From Streptomyces sp. L2 (GTDB lineage Bacteria > Actinomycetota > Actinomycetes > Streptomycetales > Streptomycetaceae), in NCBI RefSeq assembly GCF_004124325.1, contig NZ_QBDT01000001.1, forward strand, positions 5,766,001-5,830,000: a DNA stretch of 64,000 nucleotides. Direction: 5' to 3'. Each line of letters begins with the position of its first letter. The stretch's first letter is position 1. The position numbers and the translations under genes are program-made. Of the stretch, positions 23,561-32,542 are shown in pieces. The notes beneath the pieces were generated by a model that had not been told where the DNA came from, did no database searches, and saw only the letters and a list, made by a program, of their open reading frames with translations.

Positions 23561-23576
23561 TTGACACCAGTGTCAA
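23561..23576. promoter_or_regulatory. Perfect palindrome, likely TetR operator
   Basis: TTGACACCAGTGTCAA has two 7-base arms around CA, 54 bases upstream of the hydrolase start. The form is typical of operators bound by TetR-family proteins that control lipid or aromatic metabolism. On the minus strand the arm also supplies a TTGACA -35-like hexamer. Confidence 0.65.
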
Positions 23577-23621
23577 CGAGGAGAGTCGAGTACGTCGCCT
23601 GCTGGCCGGTGGGGGCTTGGC

Positions 23622-23650
23622 GCGCAGTTCCCCGCGCCCCTTCGGGGCGC
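23622..23650. repeat. Streptomyces intergenic GC-rich repeat, copy 1
   Basis: Begins GCGCAGTTCCCCGCGCCCCT, then TCGGGGCGC, so it forms a hairpin at 23634-23650. One of six copies in the window. It lies at the 3' end of the gene at 23652 and may act as its terminator. Confidence 0.85.
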
Positions 23651-23651
23651 T

Positions 23652-25580
23652 TCAGTGGAGGCCGCTGACGGAGCTACCGTCGGTCAACCGCCCCTTCAAC
23701 TCGGCCTGAGTACCCTGCTGAGCCTTCACCGCGAGCAGCGCCCCCTGGCCGGAGGCCGTCACCCCACCGGACGTCGAGATCGACGCCATGTCCTGGTCCC
23801 CGGCCGCCAGCACGTACCACGAACCGGTCCCCGACTTCCACAGCACCCCGGCCAGCACATGCGGATCACGTGGCCCGCACGCCGCAACGTCCGTGCCCTT
23901 GGCCGTGACCGCCCCGACGGGTCCGCCCGGCGTCCGGAACTGGGCCAGCGCGACCGCCCCGGCGCCCCGCCAGGTGTCGGCCCGCGTGCACACCCACGTG
24001 CCCGTGCCGCCCGCCTCCGGCAACGGCTGCTCCGCGTACGCCCAGGCGTTCACGCTCCGCACGCCCGCCGAGCGTTCCGCCGCCAGGGAGCAGGCGAACG
24101 GCGCCCACCCCTGGAGCCCCTCCCTGCTGGTCGCCTCGCCGGGCGCGCCCGGCCGGCCCGCGGTGAGGTGGGCCGGCACCAGTTCGCCGAGGTCCGTGGC
24201 GAGCCGGGTGCCGGTGGCGTCGGTCAGCTCCAGCACCGTCCAGGACGTGCAGGTGCCGGGCTGCAGGGCGGGGCTGGCCAGGGGGGAGGTGACCCCGTCG
24301 CTGAGGGCGAGGGGCGTCGCCCCGGCGTCCGGCTTCATCAGGTCCCGCTTGGCCACCTTGGACACCCACGGGGCCGTCAGATAGCGGACGTTGCCGTCGG
24401 TGCGGCCCAGCACCAGCACGCTCGACTCGGCGGTGCTCGCCCCGTCGACCCGGGCGAAGTCCAGGGCGGCGCCCGCCGTGCCGTCCGTCGGCTCGGCGTA
24501 CCGCGCGATGCGCAGACCGTCGTACAGGAGCACCACGCGCGCGTTGTCGACGACGCCCGCGTAGAGCAGCTGGGGCGGGCCGGCCGGGCCGCCCGTCTGG
24601 GTGCCCGGCGTCGCCGAGACACGGACCGTCTCACCGGGCCGGGCCCACACCGCCAGCGCCCGGCGCAGCAGGGCCGTGTCGCCGGTGAGCTTGCCGCGGG
24701 CGGGCCACACGGAGAAGTCGGTGCGCGCCGCCGACTCCCAGGCGGTCGGCGCCACCCGGACCAGCTTGCCCGGGTCCAGGGCGGCCTCGGCGGCGGGATT
24801 CTGGGCGTACACGGGCGCGGCCGCGCCGTCCGGGCCCCAGCCGCCGCCCGGCAGGGCGACCAGCGCGCCGCACACCGCGAGCGCCGCCGCGGCGGCGAGG
24901 ACCGCCTTGGTGTGCTGGCGGCGCCGCATCAGGTCGGTGGGCCGGGCCTGCAGCGAGCAGGGGTCGAACTCGGGGGAGGTGAGCAGGTCGTACTGCTCGG
25001 GCACCTCGCCGGCCGCGGCGAGCGCCCCGCCCGCGTCGGTGACCCCGGCGGCCTTGAGGACCTTGCGGGTGTCGGAGTCCGACAGCTTCTCCAGTCCGCG
25101 CAGCACATAGGCGGCCCGGGCCGGTCCGGACAGGGTGGAGAGCACCTGGTCCAGGGCGAGTTCCTCGGCGCCGCCGGAGCGCGGGAACAGCCTCAGGCCC
25201 CACACCTGCGGCAGCAGCGGCGGGAGCGGGCCGCGCCGCAGCAGGCCCTTGCGGGACCGGGCGGCGTCCAGCGCCGAACGCACCACCTGCAGACGCACGA
25301 ACGCGTACCCCGGGTCGCCGTCCCGGGCGGAGGCCTGGGCCGGGATCACGGACGCCTGCTTGCGCCCCCGGGGCAGCGCCCGCTGGGCCAGGGCGTGTGC
25401 GGTCAGCACCCGGCGGCCCCGGCCGAGGCCCGGTGGCAGCACCAGGTAGGCGAGCCGGACCAGCCGCGGGTAGTGCTCGACGAGCGCGGCCTCGGCCTGC
25501 TCGACATCGACGACCGGGCCGGAACCGGCGGGGGCGGGTGCCTGACGCTGGGCTACATCCTGTGACTGCACGTCCGGCAA
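23652..25580 (-). CDS. Membrane protein with degenerate sigma-factor-like N-terminus
   Basis: 642 residues of unknown function. Residues about 30-110 (ALVEHYPRLVRLAYLVLP...) resemble region 2 of ECF sigma factors, and about 145-185 (LSTLSGPARAAYVLRGLEKLSDSDTRKVLKAAGV) resemble region 4. A single membrane segment, about 226-246 (AVLAAAAALAVCGALVALPGG), follows, then about 390 residues that would face outside. The outer part has no domain I recognise. The start is uncertain: TTG 25580 is the longest; GTG 25571 is an alternative. No anti-sigma gene is adjacent. It could sense envelope state with the degenerate sigma part as a docking module. Confidence 0.75.
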   Translation of the reverse strand: MPDVQSQDVAQRQAPAPAGSGPVVDVEQAEAALVEHYPRLVRLAYLVLPPGLGRGRRVLTAHALAQRALPRGRKQASVIPAQASARDGDPGYAFVRLQVVRSALDAARSRKGLLRRGPLPPLLPQVWGLRLFPRSGGAEELALDQVLSTLSGPARAAYVLRGLEKLSDSDTRKVLKAAGVTDAGGALAAAGEVPEQYDLLTSPEFDPCSLQARPTDLMRRRQHTKAVLAAAAALAVCGALVALPGGGWGPDGAAAPVYAQNPAAEAALDPGKLVRVAPTAWESAARTDFSVWPARGKLTGDTALLRRALAVWARPGETVRVSATPGTQTGGPAGPPQLLYAGVVDNARVVLLYDGLRIARYAEPTDGTAGAALDFARVDGASTAESSVLVLGRTDGNVRYLTAPWVSKVAKRDLMKPDAGATPLALSDGVTSPLASPALQPGTCTSWTVLELTDATGTRLATDLGELVPAHLTAGRPGAPGEATSREGLQGWAPFACSLAAERSAGVRSVNAWAYAEQPLPEAGGTGTWVCTRADTWRGAGAVALAQFRTPGGPVGAVTAKGTDVAACGPRDPHVLAGVLWKSGTGSWYVLAAGDQDMASISTSGGVTASGQGALLAVKAQQGTQAELKGRLTDGSSVSGLH

Positions 25581-25676
25581 AACGAGCGAGGCGTTGGTTG
25601 GTCACCGCCACGCGAGTGACTCACATCCGTTTCCTACCCGGCGCACACCCCGCCCGCTGCCGAAGCGCTGCCCGGT

Positions 25677-26183
25677 TCAGGCATCCGGGTCGACCAGCGC
25701 GCGGGCGTAGTTCGCCATCGACCGCCGGTAGCGCGGCAGATGGGGGGCGAGGGCGCCGAGCACCAGCGACAGGCCCTCGCGGTCGCGGCCCAGGCTGGAC
25801 AGGCACAGGGCGAGACAGGCGCGCACCGCGTCGTCCAACTCGTCGGAGGGCGCGTCCAGTTCCGGGGTGAGCAGCTTGACACCCTCCTCTGCCTGCCCGA
25901 TGTTCCGCAGCGAGCTGGACAGCTGGATCTTCGCGCGCCGGCCCCGGTAGCCGTCGAGTCCGCGCGCCAGCGCCTCCCGGTACAGCGGCGCCGCCTGGTC
26001 GGAGTGCCCCGTGGAGTCCCAGGCGCAGGCCCGCTCGAAGGGGCCCAGCGGGCTGTCGTCCGGCAGTTCGGCGACGAGGCCGTCGACGAGGGCGCGGAAC
26101 TGGGCCGCACGCTCCTCGGGATACTCGCCGTCCTCGAAGGCGGCCCAGGCGGCGGCCTCACGGTCTTCCCAGTCCTTGTTCAC
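25677..26183 (-). CDS. Tetratricopeptide-like helical protein
   Basis: 168 residues from GTG 26183 (NKDWEDREAAAWAAFEDGEY), preceded by GAGGG. The Ala/Leu-rich helices with a repeated pattern (FERACAWDSTGHSDQAAPLYREALARGL, then RRAKIQLSSSLRNIGQAEEGVKLL) look like TPR-type helix pairs, a fold for protein contacts. The open frame continues upstream to 26309 but would overlap the start of the divergent lipoprotein gene. Function unknown; similar proteins are annotated as tetratricopeptide repeat proteins in Streptomyces. Confidence 0.8.
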   Translation of the reverse strand: MNKDWEDREAAAWAAFEDGEYPEERAAQFRALVDGLVAELPDDSPLGPFERACAWDSTGHSDQAAPLYREALARGLDGYRGRRAKIQLSSSLRNIGQAEEGVKLLTPELDAPSDELDDAVRACLALCLSSLGRDREGLSLVLGALAPHLPRYRRSMANYARALVDPDA

Positions 26184-26296
26184 CGGGCCACCCTCGCACA
26201 GTCGTGCGGCCACGCGACCGGAAATTGAGCGGAGCGGGCGCGGGAGCCGTATCCGAAGGCGCTGAGGCATGCTTGCTCCCAGGACCGGAGGAACAG

Positions 26297-26731
26297 ATGA
26301 GGGTGACAAGGGCGCTGCTCGCCGCCACGGGTGCCGCCGTGGCCGTACTCGCGCTGGCCGGGTGCGGAGCCGGGGGATCCGGGGGGACGGCGGCCCAGAA
26401 GGTGCCGGCGACCGCCACCGGCAGCCTGGAGAGCCTGGCCGCCGAGGTGAAGTGCAAGCCGAACATGCAGACCGACGCGGACGAGATCCGCCAGGCGATC
26501 TGCAAGAACGGCGACGGCAGGTTCATCCTCGCGACCTTCGCCACCGACCGCGGGCTGCGCGAGTGGATCAACGACGCAAAGGACTACGGCGGGTTCTACC
26601 TCGTCGGCCGCAAGTGGGTGGCCGTCGGTGACGACGGCGTCGTCAAGGCGCTGCGCGGCACCCTCGGCGGGGACCTCGAGGTGGGCGTGAACCACGCGGC
26701 GCACGAGGGCCACGAGGCCCACGGCGGCTGA
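26297..26731 (+). CDS. Small secreted lipoprotein, unknown function
   Basis: 144 residues. It begins MRVTRALLAATGAAVAVLAL followed by AGCG, a clear lipobox with the cysteine at about residue 23. The mature part has two further cysteines (VKCKPNMQ and AICKNG), which may form a disulfide, and a His-rich tail (HAAHEGHEAHGG) that could bind metal. ATG 26297 follows GGAGGAAC. It is divergent from the TPR gene, with about 110 bases between them, and is followed by a hairpin at 26754. Confidence 0.88.
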   Translation: MRVTRALLAATGAAVAVLALAGCGAGGSGGTAAQKVPATATGSLESLAAEVKCKPNMQTDADEIRQAICKNGDGRFILATFATDRGLREWINDAKDYGGFYLVGRKWVAVGDDGVVKALRGTLGGDLEVGVNHAAHEGHEAHGG

Positions 26732-26753
26732 CACCCCGCGGGAGCGCACGACG

Positions 26754-26791
26754 AAGGCCGGGGACGGGGGAGGGGTTCCGTCACCGGCCTT
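26754..26791 (+). terminator. Hairpin after the small lipoprotein gene
   Basis: AAGGCCGG (26754-26761) and CCGGCCTT (26784-26791) are exact complements, 23 bases after the lipoprotein stop and 38 bases before the end of the facing DUF1996 gene. It may serve both directions. Confidence 0.55.
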
Positions 26792-26828
26792 CCGGGTGAC
26801 CCGGGGAGTTCAGCGGGGGTTCAGCGGG

Positions 26829-28373
26829 TCACGAGCAGTTCCGGCCGCGGTTGATGCAGTACGCGATCCTGTTGGCCAGACCGCCGGTCGTGACGCTGAC
26901 GAAGTCGTCGTGATCGGTGATCGGCTTGTGCAGCTGCTCCGGGAAACTGTCCAGCGCGTACGTGTTCTTCAGCTGGCCGTTCTGGATGCTCGGCGGCTGC
27001 ACGGCGTACACCAGGCGCATGGTGAGCTGCGGGATCGCCTTGAACCCGTTCTGGCAGTTGCCGCGCGCGTCGGCGAACACCACGTGGGTGCGGTGGTTGG
27101 CGCTGTCGATGTTCTTGCCGTCCCAGCAGTTGGGGAAGGCGAAGGAGCGAACCACGTCGCTGCCCTGCGGACAGATCGGGTACTTGTCGGTCAGCTGCAC
27201 CTTGTTCTCGAAGCCGGTGCAGCTCCAGTGCGCGTTGGAGTTGGCCGGTCCGTTGGTGAAGGACTTCGCGTCACCGGTGATGATGCGCAGGAACTGCGGC
27301 ATCGGGACGACCTTGCTGGTCGGGCTGCCGACGTACTTGATCTGGGCCTGCTTGGGCGTCACGATCTGGCCGGCGTTGCCCTCCTTGCCGCCGCCGTTCT
27401 GGTTCTGGTCGGCCTCCTGCGTGCCGTTCTGCAGGCGGATCACCGGCCAGAAGTACGCCGACAGGTCGTTCTTGTTCTGGCAGCTGGTGCCGCCCTGCAG
27501 GAACGTCTGGTTGCTGGAGAACGCGTTGACCTTCTGGTTGCCGACGTAGTCGTGCACGTGGTGGGCGCCGTTGGTCACGCCGGGCGCCGCGATCACGTTG
27601 TCGGAGTTGTGGTTCTTGTTCGCGTTCACCCCGCAGCGGGTGATGAAGGAGCCGGTCGAGGCGCCCCACCGCTTGGGCGGCTTGGCCTGGACGTTCGGCT
27701 GGACCTTCGTGATGTCGACGAAGTCGGCCGCGACGGGACCGTTGCCGCCCTGTCCGCCGATGTTCCCCTGCTGACCGCCGTTGCCGTTCTGCTGGCCTCC
27801 TTGCTGGCCCTGCTGACCCCCGTTCTGCTGCCCGCCGTTGCCGTCCTGCTGGCCGCCTTGCTGCTGGCCGTCCTGCTGGCCGCCGTTGGTCTGCTGGGCC
27901 GTGGTGCCGGTGCAGGAGGCGAGCTGGTCCAGGCTCTGCGGCGCGTTGCCGCCCACCCGGTTGATCTCCAGCTGGATCCGGTCGATGATCGCCTTCCGTC
28001 GGTCCTTGAGCGGGCCGAGGATGGTGTTCTGGACGAAACTGGCGTCCTGGGCCTGCGCCCTCCGCGTGGTCGCCAGCCGCTGGTAGGCGTCGGTGATCTG
28101 GCGGTCGAGGTTGCCCAGTTCCCCGGCGACCTCGGTACGGGCCTGCTCCGGCACGTTCGTCAGCTTCTGGCCGATGTCCGGACAGGAGATCGTCTCCACC
28201 TGCGCCGTCGCGGCCTTGGTCTGGTTGCCTCCCCACGCGCCGTTGTCCGACTCGTGCGCGGAGGCGTAGAAGTTCGCCCAGATCAGCCCGCCCCCACCGA
28301 GCGCCAGTGCCGCCGAGGCGGCTATGGCCTTGGTCGCCAGCGGCGTACGACGTTTTCTTGTGTTGCGTCCCAT
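26829..28373 (-). CDS. Secreted DUF1996 protein with Gln/Gly-rich linker
   Basis: 514 residues from ATG 28373, after GAGGAG. An N-terminal membrane/signal segment ([27 protein letters not shown]) is followed by a helical part with a Cys (SCPDIGQKL) and another (ASCTGTTAQ). Residues about 180-235 are a low-complexity linker of Gln, Gly and Asn. Then comes DUF1996, seen in [51 protein letters not shown] and the final CINRGRNCS, with many conserved His and Cys. DUF1996 proteins are secreted; their activity is not established to my knowledge. The protein at 33846 shares the helical-Cys/Gln-rich layout. Confidence 0.9.
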   Translation of the reverse strand: MGRNTRKRRTPLATKAIAASAALALGGGGLIWANFYASAHESDNGAWGGNQTKAATAQVETISCPDIGQKLTNVPEQARTEVAGELGNLDRQITDAYQRLATTRRAQAQDASFVQNTILGPLKDRRKAIIDRIQLEINRVGGNAPQSLDQLASCTGTTAQQTNGGQQDGQQQGGQQDGNGGQQNGGQQGQQGGQQNGNGGQQGNIGGQGGNGPVAADFVDITKVQPNVQAKPPKRWGASTGSFITRCGVNANKNHNSDNVIAAPGVTNGAHHVHDYVGNQKVNAFSSNQTFLQGGTSCQNKNDLSAYFWPVIRLQNGTQEADQNQNGGGKEGNAGQIVTPKQAQIKYVGSPTSKVVPMPQFLRIITGDAKSFTNGPANSNAHWSCTGFENKVQLTDKYPICPQGSDVVRSFAFPNCWDGKNIDSANHRTHVVFADARGNCQNGFKAIPQLTMRLVYAVQPPSIQNGQLKNTYALDSFPEQLHKPITDHDDFVSVTTGGLANRIAYCINRGRNCS

Positions 28374-28512
28374 GGAACTCCTCTGACTTCCTTGCGGGGC
28401 AGCATCGAGGCGCCCGACAGGAGTGAAGCGGCTCCCATGGATACGGACGCGGCACCACAGGCGTTCACCCGTCCCACGGATTCAACGCCGGCACATGCCG
28501 CACAGCACCCCT

Positions 28513-28539
28513 CAACCCGCCGTTGACCAGGGCGGGTTG
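28513..28539 (-). terminator. Terminator-like hairpin after the response regulator gene
   Basis: CAACCCGCC (28513-28521) and GGCGGGTTG (28531-28539) pair perfectly with a nine-base loop, 10 bases beyond the stop of the response regulator on the minus strand. Confidence 0.7.
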
Positions 28540-28548
28540 GGTCTGAAG

Positions 28549-29202
28549 TCACCGGTCCCGGTTGAGGTGCGCGAGGACGGCCAGGACGCGGCGATTGTCG
28601 TCGTCCGACACCTCCAGTCCCAGTTTGCCGAAGATGTTGGAGGTGTGTTTCGCGATGGCCCGTTCCGTCACCACCAGCTGGCCGGCGATCGCCGCGTTCG
28701 ACCTGCCCTGCGCCATCAGCTCCAGCACCTCCAGCTCGCGCGGCGTGAGCCGGCCGAGCGGCCGGTCGTCGGCCGACCGCCTGGACAGCAGCTGCTGGAT
28801 CACCTGCGGGTCCATCGCCGTCCCGCCCGCCGCCACCCGCCGTACGGCGTCCACGAACTGCTCGGCGTCGAACACCCGGTCCTTCAGCAGATAGCCGATC
28901 CCGCCGTTGCCGTCGGCGAGCAACTCCCGTGCGTACAGCTGCTCCACGTGCTGGGAGAGGACCAGGACGGGCAGCCCCGGCCGGTCCCGGCGGGCCTTGA
29001 GCGCGCACTGCAGGCCCTCGTCGGTGTGCGTGGGCGGCAGCCGTACGTCGACCACGGCGACGTCCGGCTCCAACTCGTCCAGCGCACGGGCGAGTTCGGG
29101 GCCGGACTCGACGGCGGCGGCGATCTCGAAGTCGTAGGCCTCCAGCATCCGGACCAGTCCGTCGCGCAGCAGGAACAGGTCCTCGGCTAGGACAACACGC
29201 AC
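28549..29202 (-). CDS. NarL/FixJ-family response regulator
   Basis: 217 residues from GTG 29202 (RVVLAEDLFLLRDGLVRML). The receiver domain shows the acidic pair AED near residue 7, the phospho-acceptor Asp in VAVVDVRLPP near 52, and the Lys in GYLLKDR near 105. The C-terminal LuxR-type helix-turn-helix is LTPRELEVLELMAQGRSNAAIAGQLVVTERAIAKHTSNIFGKLGL. The gene overlaps the end of the histidine kinase gene by 16 bases, so the two are co-translated partners. A receptor-like continuation upstream in the same frame is only the shadow of the kinase. Confidence 0.95.
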   Translation of the reverse strand: MRVVLAEDLFLLRDGLVRMLEAYDFEIAAAVESGPELARALDELEPDVAVVDVRLPPTHTDEGLQCALKARRDRPGLPVLVLSQHVEQLYARELLADGNGGIGYLLKDRVFDAEQFVDAVRRVAAGGTAMDPQVIQQLLSRRSADDRPLGRLTPRELEVLELMAQGRSNAAIAGQLVVTERAIAKHTSNIFGKLGLEVSDDDNRRVLAVLAHLNRDR

Positions 29203-30458
29203 GGGATCTCCAGGGTCACCAGGGTGGGACCGCCGGCGGGGCTGCTGACGGCCAGGACGCCGTCGAATGTACCGAGTCGCCGTTCGACCCCGGCCAGGCC
29301 CGAACCGGCGCCGACCGTCGCGCCGCCCTTGCCGTTGTCGGTGACGGTGATGCGCAGCATGCCCTCGGCATGGTGCAGGTCGACCCAGATCCGGTCGGCT
29401 CCCGAGTGCTTGACCGCGTTGGTGAGCACCTCGCTGACGGCGAAGTAGGCGGCGGACTCCACGGGCGCGTCCGCCCGTCCGGCCAGGTCGACGGTCACCT
29501 CGGTGGGCAGGGGCAGCCGCAGCGCCAGCGCCCGTACGGCGTCGCCGACCCCGCGTTCGGCGAGCACCGGCGGGTGGATGCCGCGGACCAGGTCGCGCAG
29601 CTCGGCGAGGGCGTCCACTGAGGACTGACGGGTCTGGGCGAGGAGCCGCCTGGCCCTCTCCGGGTCCTTGTCGAGGAGCATCTCGATGGTGCCCAGGTCC
29701 ATGCCCATCGCGACCAGGCGGGCCTGCGCGCCGTCGTGCAGATCGCGTTCGATGCGGCGCAGTTCGGCCGCGGAGGTGTCGACGGCGTCCCGGCGGGTCT
29801 CGGTGAGCACCCGGACCCGCTCGGTCAACTCGCCCTGGCTGGGGCCGAGAACACTCGCGGTGAGCCGGAAGTGGGCGGTCAGCACGCGCGGGGCGTACGG
29901 CGCGAGGAGCAGGAGGAGCGCGGCGGCCAGGGCGCCGGCACCGAACGCGGAGGTCTGGTCGGTGACGTGCACGAAGCCGTACCAGTAGCCGCCCCACGTG
30001 GACAGCGGCCGCCACAGCCCGGCCGCGACGGCGAACCCCTCCAGGGGGTAGAGCAGCAGGACGGCCGGCAGCAGCGCGGTGGCGAACCCGGCCGTGATGT
30101 CCACCGCCAGCCAGCGCAGGTCCCGCCAGGTCTGCGGGTCGCCCAGCATCCCGGCGGTGCGCGCCCAGGGGTTGCCGCCCTCGGGAAGCGGCCGGTACAC
30201 CGCCGGTATCCGCACGCCGCACCACTCGTCGGCGAGCCGGCGGCGGGTGTCCGCCAGTGCCCTGACACCGGTCAGGACCCACGGGGTGGTGACGAGCCCG
30301 AGGCCGATCGGGATCAGCCCGAGGGAGACGAGGGAGAGGACGAGGAACAGGGTCGAGAAGGGCAGCACCACCAAGGCCAGCACGAGCCCCCGTACGGCGG
30401 CCGGCAGCACCTCGCGGGCGCGTCCCCGGCCGCCGTATCTCTTCGTGTCGGTGTTCAT
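29187..30458 (-). CDS. Sensor histidine kinase of NarX/DesK type
   Basis: 423 residues from ATG 30458 (MNTDTKRYGGRGRAREVL). Residues about 20-200 hold four membrane segments of the sensor type common in actinobacterial kinases. The phospho-acceptor is in RRIERDLHDGAQARLVAMGMDLG, the HisKA_3 histidine, and the ATPase part shows SEVLTNAVKHSGA (N box), VTDNGKGGA and GSGLAGVERRLG. Signal unknown: no extracellular domain of note, so it probably senses something in the membrane. It passes phosphate to the overlapping regulator at 28549. The neighbouring secreted DUF1996 gene is a possible target. Confidence 0.94.
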   Translation of the reverse strand: MNTDTKRYGGRGRAREVLPAAVRGLVLALVVLPFSTLFLVLSLVSLGLIPIGLGLVTTPWVLTGVRALADTRRRLADEWCGVRIPAVYRPLPEGGNPWARTAGMLGDPQTWRDLRWLAVDITAGFATALLPAVLLLYPLEGFAVAAGLWRPLSTWGGYWYGFVHVTDQTSAFGAGALAAALLLLLAPYAPRVLTAHFRLTASVLGPSQGELTERVRVLTETRRDAVDTSAAELRRIERDLHDGAQARLVAMGMDLGTIEMLLDKDPERARRLLAQTRQSSVDALAELRDLVRGIHPPVLAERGVGDAVRALALRLPLPTEVTVDLAGRADAPVESAAYFAVSEVLTNAVKHSGADRIWVDLHHAEGMLRITVTDNGKGGATVGAGSGLAGVERRLGTFDGVLAVSSPAGGPTLVTLEIPCVLS

Positions 30459-30489
30459 GCGGCCAGTCTGGCCGACACTCGACGCGGGT

Positions 30490-31548
30490 TCACTGGCCCG
30501 AGGCCCCCTCTGCGGGGGTGGTGCCAGGTACACCCCCGCCGCCGGCTCCAGCCAGTACCTTCGCCTCCAGCGCGGGATCCAGGCCCACCGGCGGACGGTC
30601 CGGCCGCAGCGGAGCCTCACCGCCGATCTCCGTCAGCCACCGCCAGGTGTCGGCGACGGTCTCGGCGGCCGGGCGGCAGCGCAGCCCGGTGGCCAGTGCC
30701 CGCGACACGTCCGCGCGGTGCGCCGCGTCGTACAGCTCACTTCCCGGCGGCACCCACACGGGCAGCTGCGTCCACGGCTCGATCCCGGCCGCCACCACCG
30801 CCTCCGGGTCCGTCCAGCGCAGGTCCGCGTCCGCGCCGGTGACCCGGACACACGCCTGGAGCAGCTCGCCCATCGTGGTGTGACCGGGCGGGCCGATCAG
30901 GTCGTACGGCCCGCCGAGCCCCTGTGCCACCGCGCCGAGCACCCACTCCGCGAGGTCGCGCGCGTCGACGTACTGCAGGGGCAGTTCACGCGGTCCGGGC
31001 GCCAGGACCGGGCCGCCGCGCGCGATCCGGGTCAGCCACCAGGGCAGCCGTCCCACGTTCTCGTACGGCCCGAGGATCAGCCCGGCCCGCACCAGCAGCG
31101 ATGCCTCCGCGCCGAAGGCCTCCACGGCGGCCAGCTCACCGCCCCGCTTGTCCCGCGCGTAGTCCGTCGGCTCCGCGTCGGCGGCGGCGCCCTCGACCAG
31201 CGGCCCGTCCTCGGCGGGCCCGCCCACCGAGGGCCAGGGCCAGGCGTAGACGGACCGGCTGGAGATGTACGCGTACCGTCCGGCCCGCCCCCGCAGCAGC
31301 CGGGCCGCGTCCCGCACGGCGCGCGGCCCGGCCGACCAGGTGTCGACCACGGCGTCCCAGGTGCCGTCGGCTTCGTCGAGCGCGGCCAGTCCGCCGGGGG
31401 CGGTCCGGTCACCGCGCAGCGCCCGCACACCGGGCGGCGGCGCGTGCCGCCCCCGGTTGAGGACGGTCACCCGCCAGCCCCGCCCGAGCGCGGCCGCCAC
31501 GACCGCCCGCCCCACGAATTCCGTACCACCCAGCACGAGAAGTTCCAT
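30490..31548 (-). CDS. NAD-dependent epimerase/dehydratase-family protein
   Basis: 352 residues from ATG 31548 (MELLVLGGTEFVGRAVVAAALGRGWRVTVLNRG). The Rossmann glycine motif GGTEFVGR and the following basic Arg suggest NADP or NAD binding as in extended short-chain dehydrogenases. The catalytic positions read SSRSVYAW, then TDYARDKRGGE, which keeps Y-x3-K. The substrate is unknown; relatives are annotated as isoflavone reductase- or reductase-like proteins. It lies 31 bases upstream of the kinase gene in the same direction and may share its transcript. Confidence 0.85.
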   Translation of the reverse strand: MELLVLGGTEFVGRAVVAAALGRGWRVTVLNRGRHAPPPGVRALRGDRTAPGGLAALDEADGTWDAVVDTWSAGPRAVRDAARLLRGRAGRYAYISSRSVYAWPWPSVGGPAEDGPLVEGAAADAEPTDYARDKRGGELAAVEAFGAEASLLVRAGLILGPYENVGRLPWWLTRIARGGPVLAPGPRELPLQYVDARDLAEWVLGAVAQGLGGPYDLIGPPGHTTMGELLQACVRVTGADADLRWTDPEAVVAAGIEPWTQLPVWVPPGSELYDAAHRADVSRALATGLRCRPAAETVADTWRWLTEIGGEAPLRPDRPPVGLDPALEAKVLAGAGGGGVPGTTPAEGASGQ

Positions 31549-31609
31549 GCGGTCGATCCTGCCCTCGACGACGCGGCGGAAGGCGGAACTCTGCTGACGG
31601 CAGAGCGGA

Positions 31610-32098
31610 TCAACGCCCGCCGGGCGGGGTGTACTTGTAACCGACCCTGCGGACGGTCCGGATCGCCTCCCGGTGCCGCTCGCCCAGTTTCCGGCGCAGC
31701 CGGGCGATGTGCACGTCGACGGTACGGCCGTCACCGACGTGCCCGTACCCCCACACCGTGGTGACCAACTGATCCCGCGTGTGCACCCGATCCGGATACG
31801 CCACCAGATGCGCCAGCAGCTCGAACTCCAGATAGGTCAGCTCCAGCTCCCGCCCATCGACACTGGCGATACGCCGCCCGGCATCGATACGCACGAGCGG
31901 GTCGCCGACGGGCGGCGCGGGCAGCGGCGGCGGCTGCTCCTGGTCCGCCGGGACGAGCACCAGGTAGCCGACCATCGGCGGCCGGCCGGGGAGAGCGGGC
32001 ACGGTGTGCTGAGGGGCGGGCAGCCAGGTGGCGCCGGGCGGCAGCAGGTCGGGGACGCTCACGGGGGAGGGGGACAGGGAGGAACGAGTGGTCGCCAT
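31610..32098 (-). CDS. OmpR-type winged-helix regulator lacking a receiver domain
   Basis: 162 residues. The C-terminal half is a full OmpR/PhoB DNA-binding domain: ELTYLEFELLAHLVAYPDRVHTRDQLVTTVWGY, then GDGRTVDVHIARLRRKLGE and TVRRVGYKY. The N-terminal 75 residues are Pro-rich (PLLPPGATWLPAPQHTV...) with no receiver motif, so it is not a normal response regulator. The start ATG 32098 gives MATTRSSLSP. Regulators of this shape are common in Streptomyces and may work without phosphorylation. It sits between the epimerase gene and glnII. Confidence 0.85.
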   Translation of the reverse strand: MATTRSSLSPSPVSVPDLLPPGATWLPAPQHTVPALPGRPPMVGYLVLVPADQEQPPPLPAPPVGDPLVRIDAGRRIASVDGRELELTYLEFELLAHLVAYPDRVHTRDQLVTTVWGYGHVGDGRTVDVHIARLRRKLGERHREAIRTVRRVGYKYTPPGGR

Positions 32099-32542
32099 GC
32101 GGGATCAGCTCTTTCGCGCGAGGAGGTCGTCTGTGGGACGTACGTCGTCTCGCGCGGGGCTCGGAGGAGGCGCTTACGCCTTCACCGGGTCCGCGCGTTC
32201 GTCGCGCGGCAACACACCCGGTCGAAGTCGTCATGCTGACGGGAGGGCCAGAACGGCTCAAGGTCACACCGACCCGTCACCCCAACCTCCCGAAACCCAA
32301 CCATGCCCACATTGAACCAGACCCCACCTCAAGGCGGTAGCGCCCCGCAAGGGCGCGGGGCTGTGTCAAACTGCGGCTCCGCCGCGCGGGCGCGACCCGC
32401 CCGCAGCCAAAAGCCGACCGAACCCCCCTAAGGGGCGCGGGGAACTGCGCGACCAGCCACAAAGCCCCCGCACCCGGCAACGCGCAGAACCGGGCAGACG
32501 CGACCCCGCCCGGCACCGCACCGCAGGTACAGGCGCCCAGAC
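32099..32542. other. Intergenic stretch, no gene seen
   Basis: It holds a hairpin (GCCCCGC, five bases, then GCGGGGC, near 32341) and the interspersed repeat listed at 32424. Both sit downstream of glnII, so they may help end its transcript. No reading frame has family features. Confidence 0.6.
32424..32460. repeat. Streptomyces intergenic GC-rich repeat, copy 2
   Basis: CCCCCTAAGGGGCGCGGGGA, then ACTGCGCGACCAGCCAC. It has the reverse orientation of the copy at 23622. CCCCC-TA-GGGG forms a short stem. Confidence 0.85.

Noticed and set aside
32332..32460. Attachment site or integrated element downstream of glnII
   Set aside because: No tRNA, integrase or direct repeat flanks were found; the stretch is explained by hairpins and the interspersed repeat.
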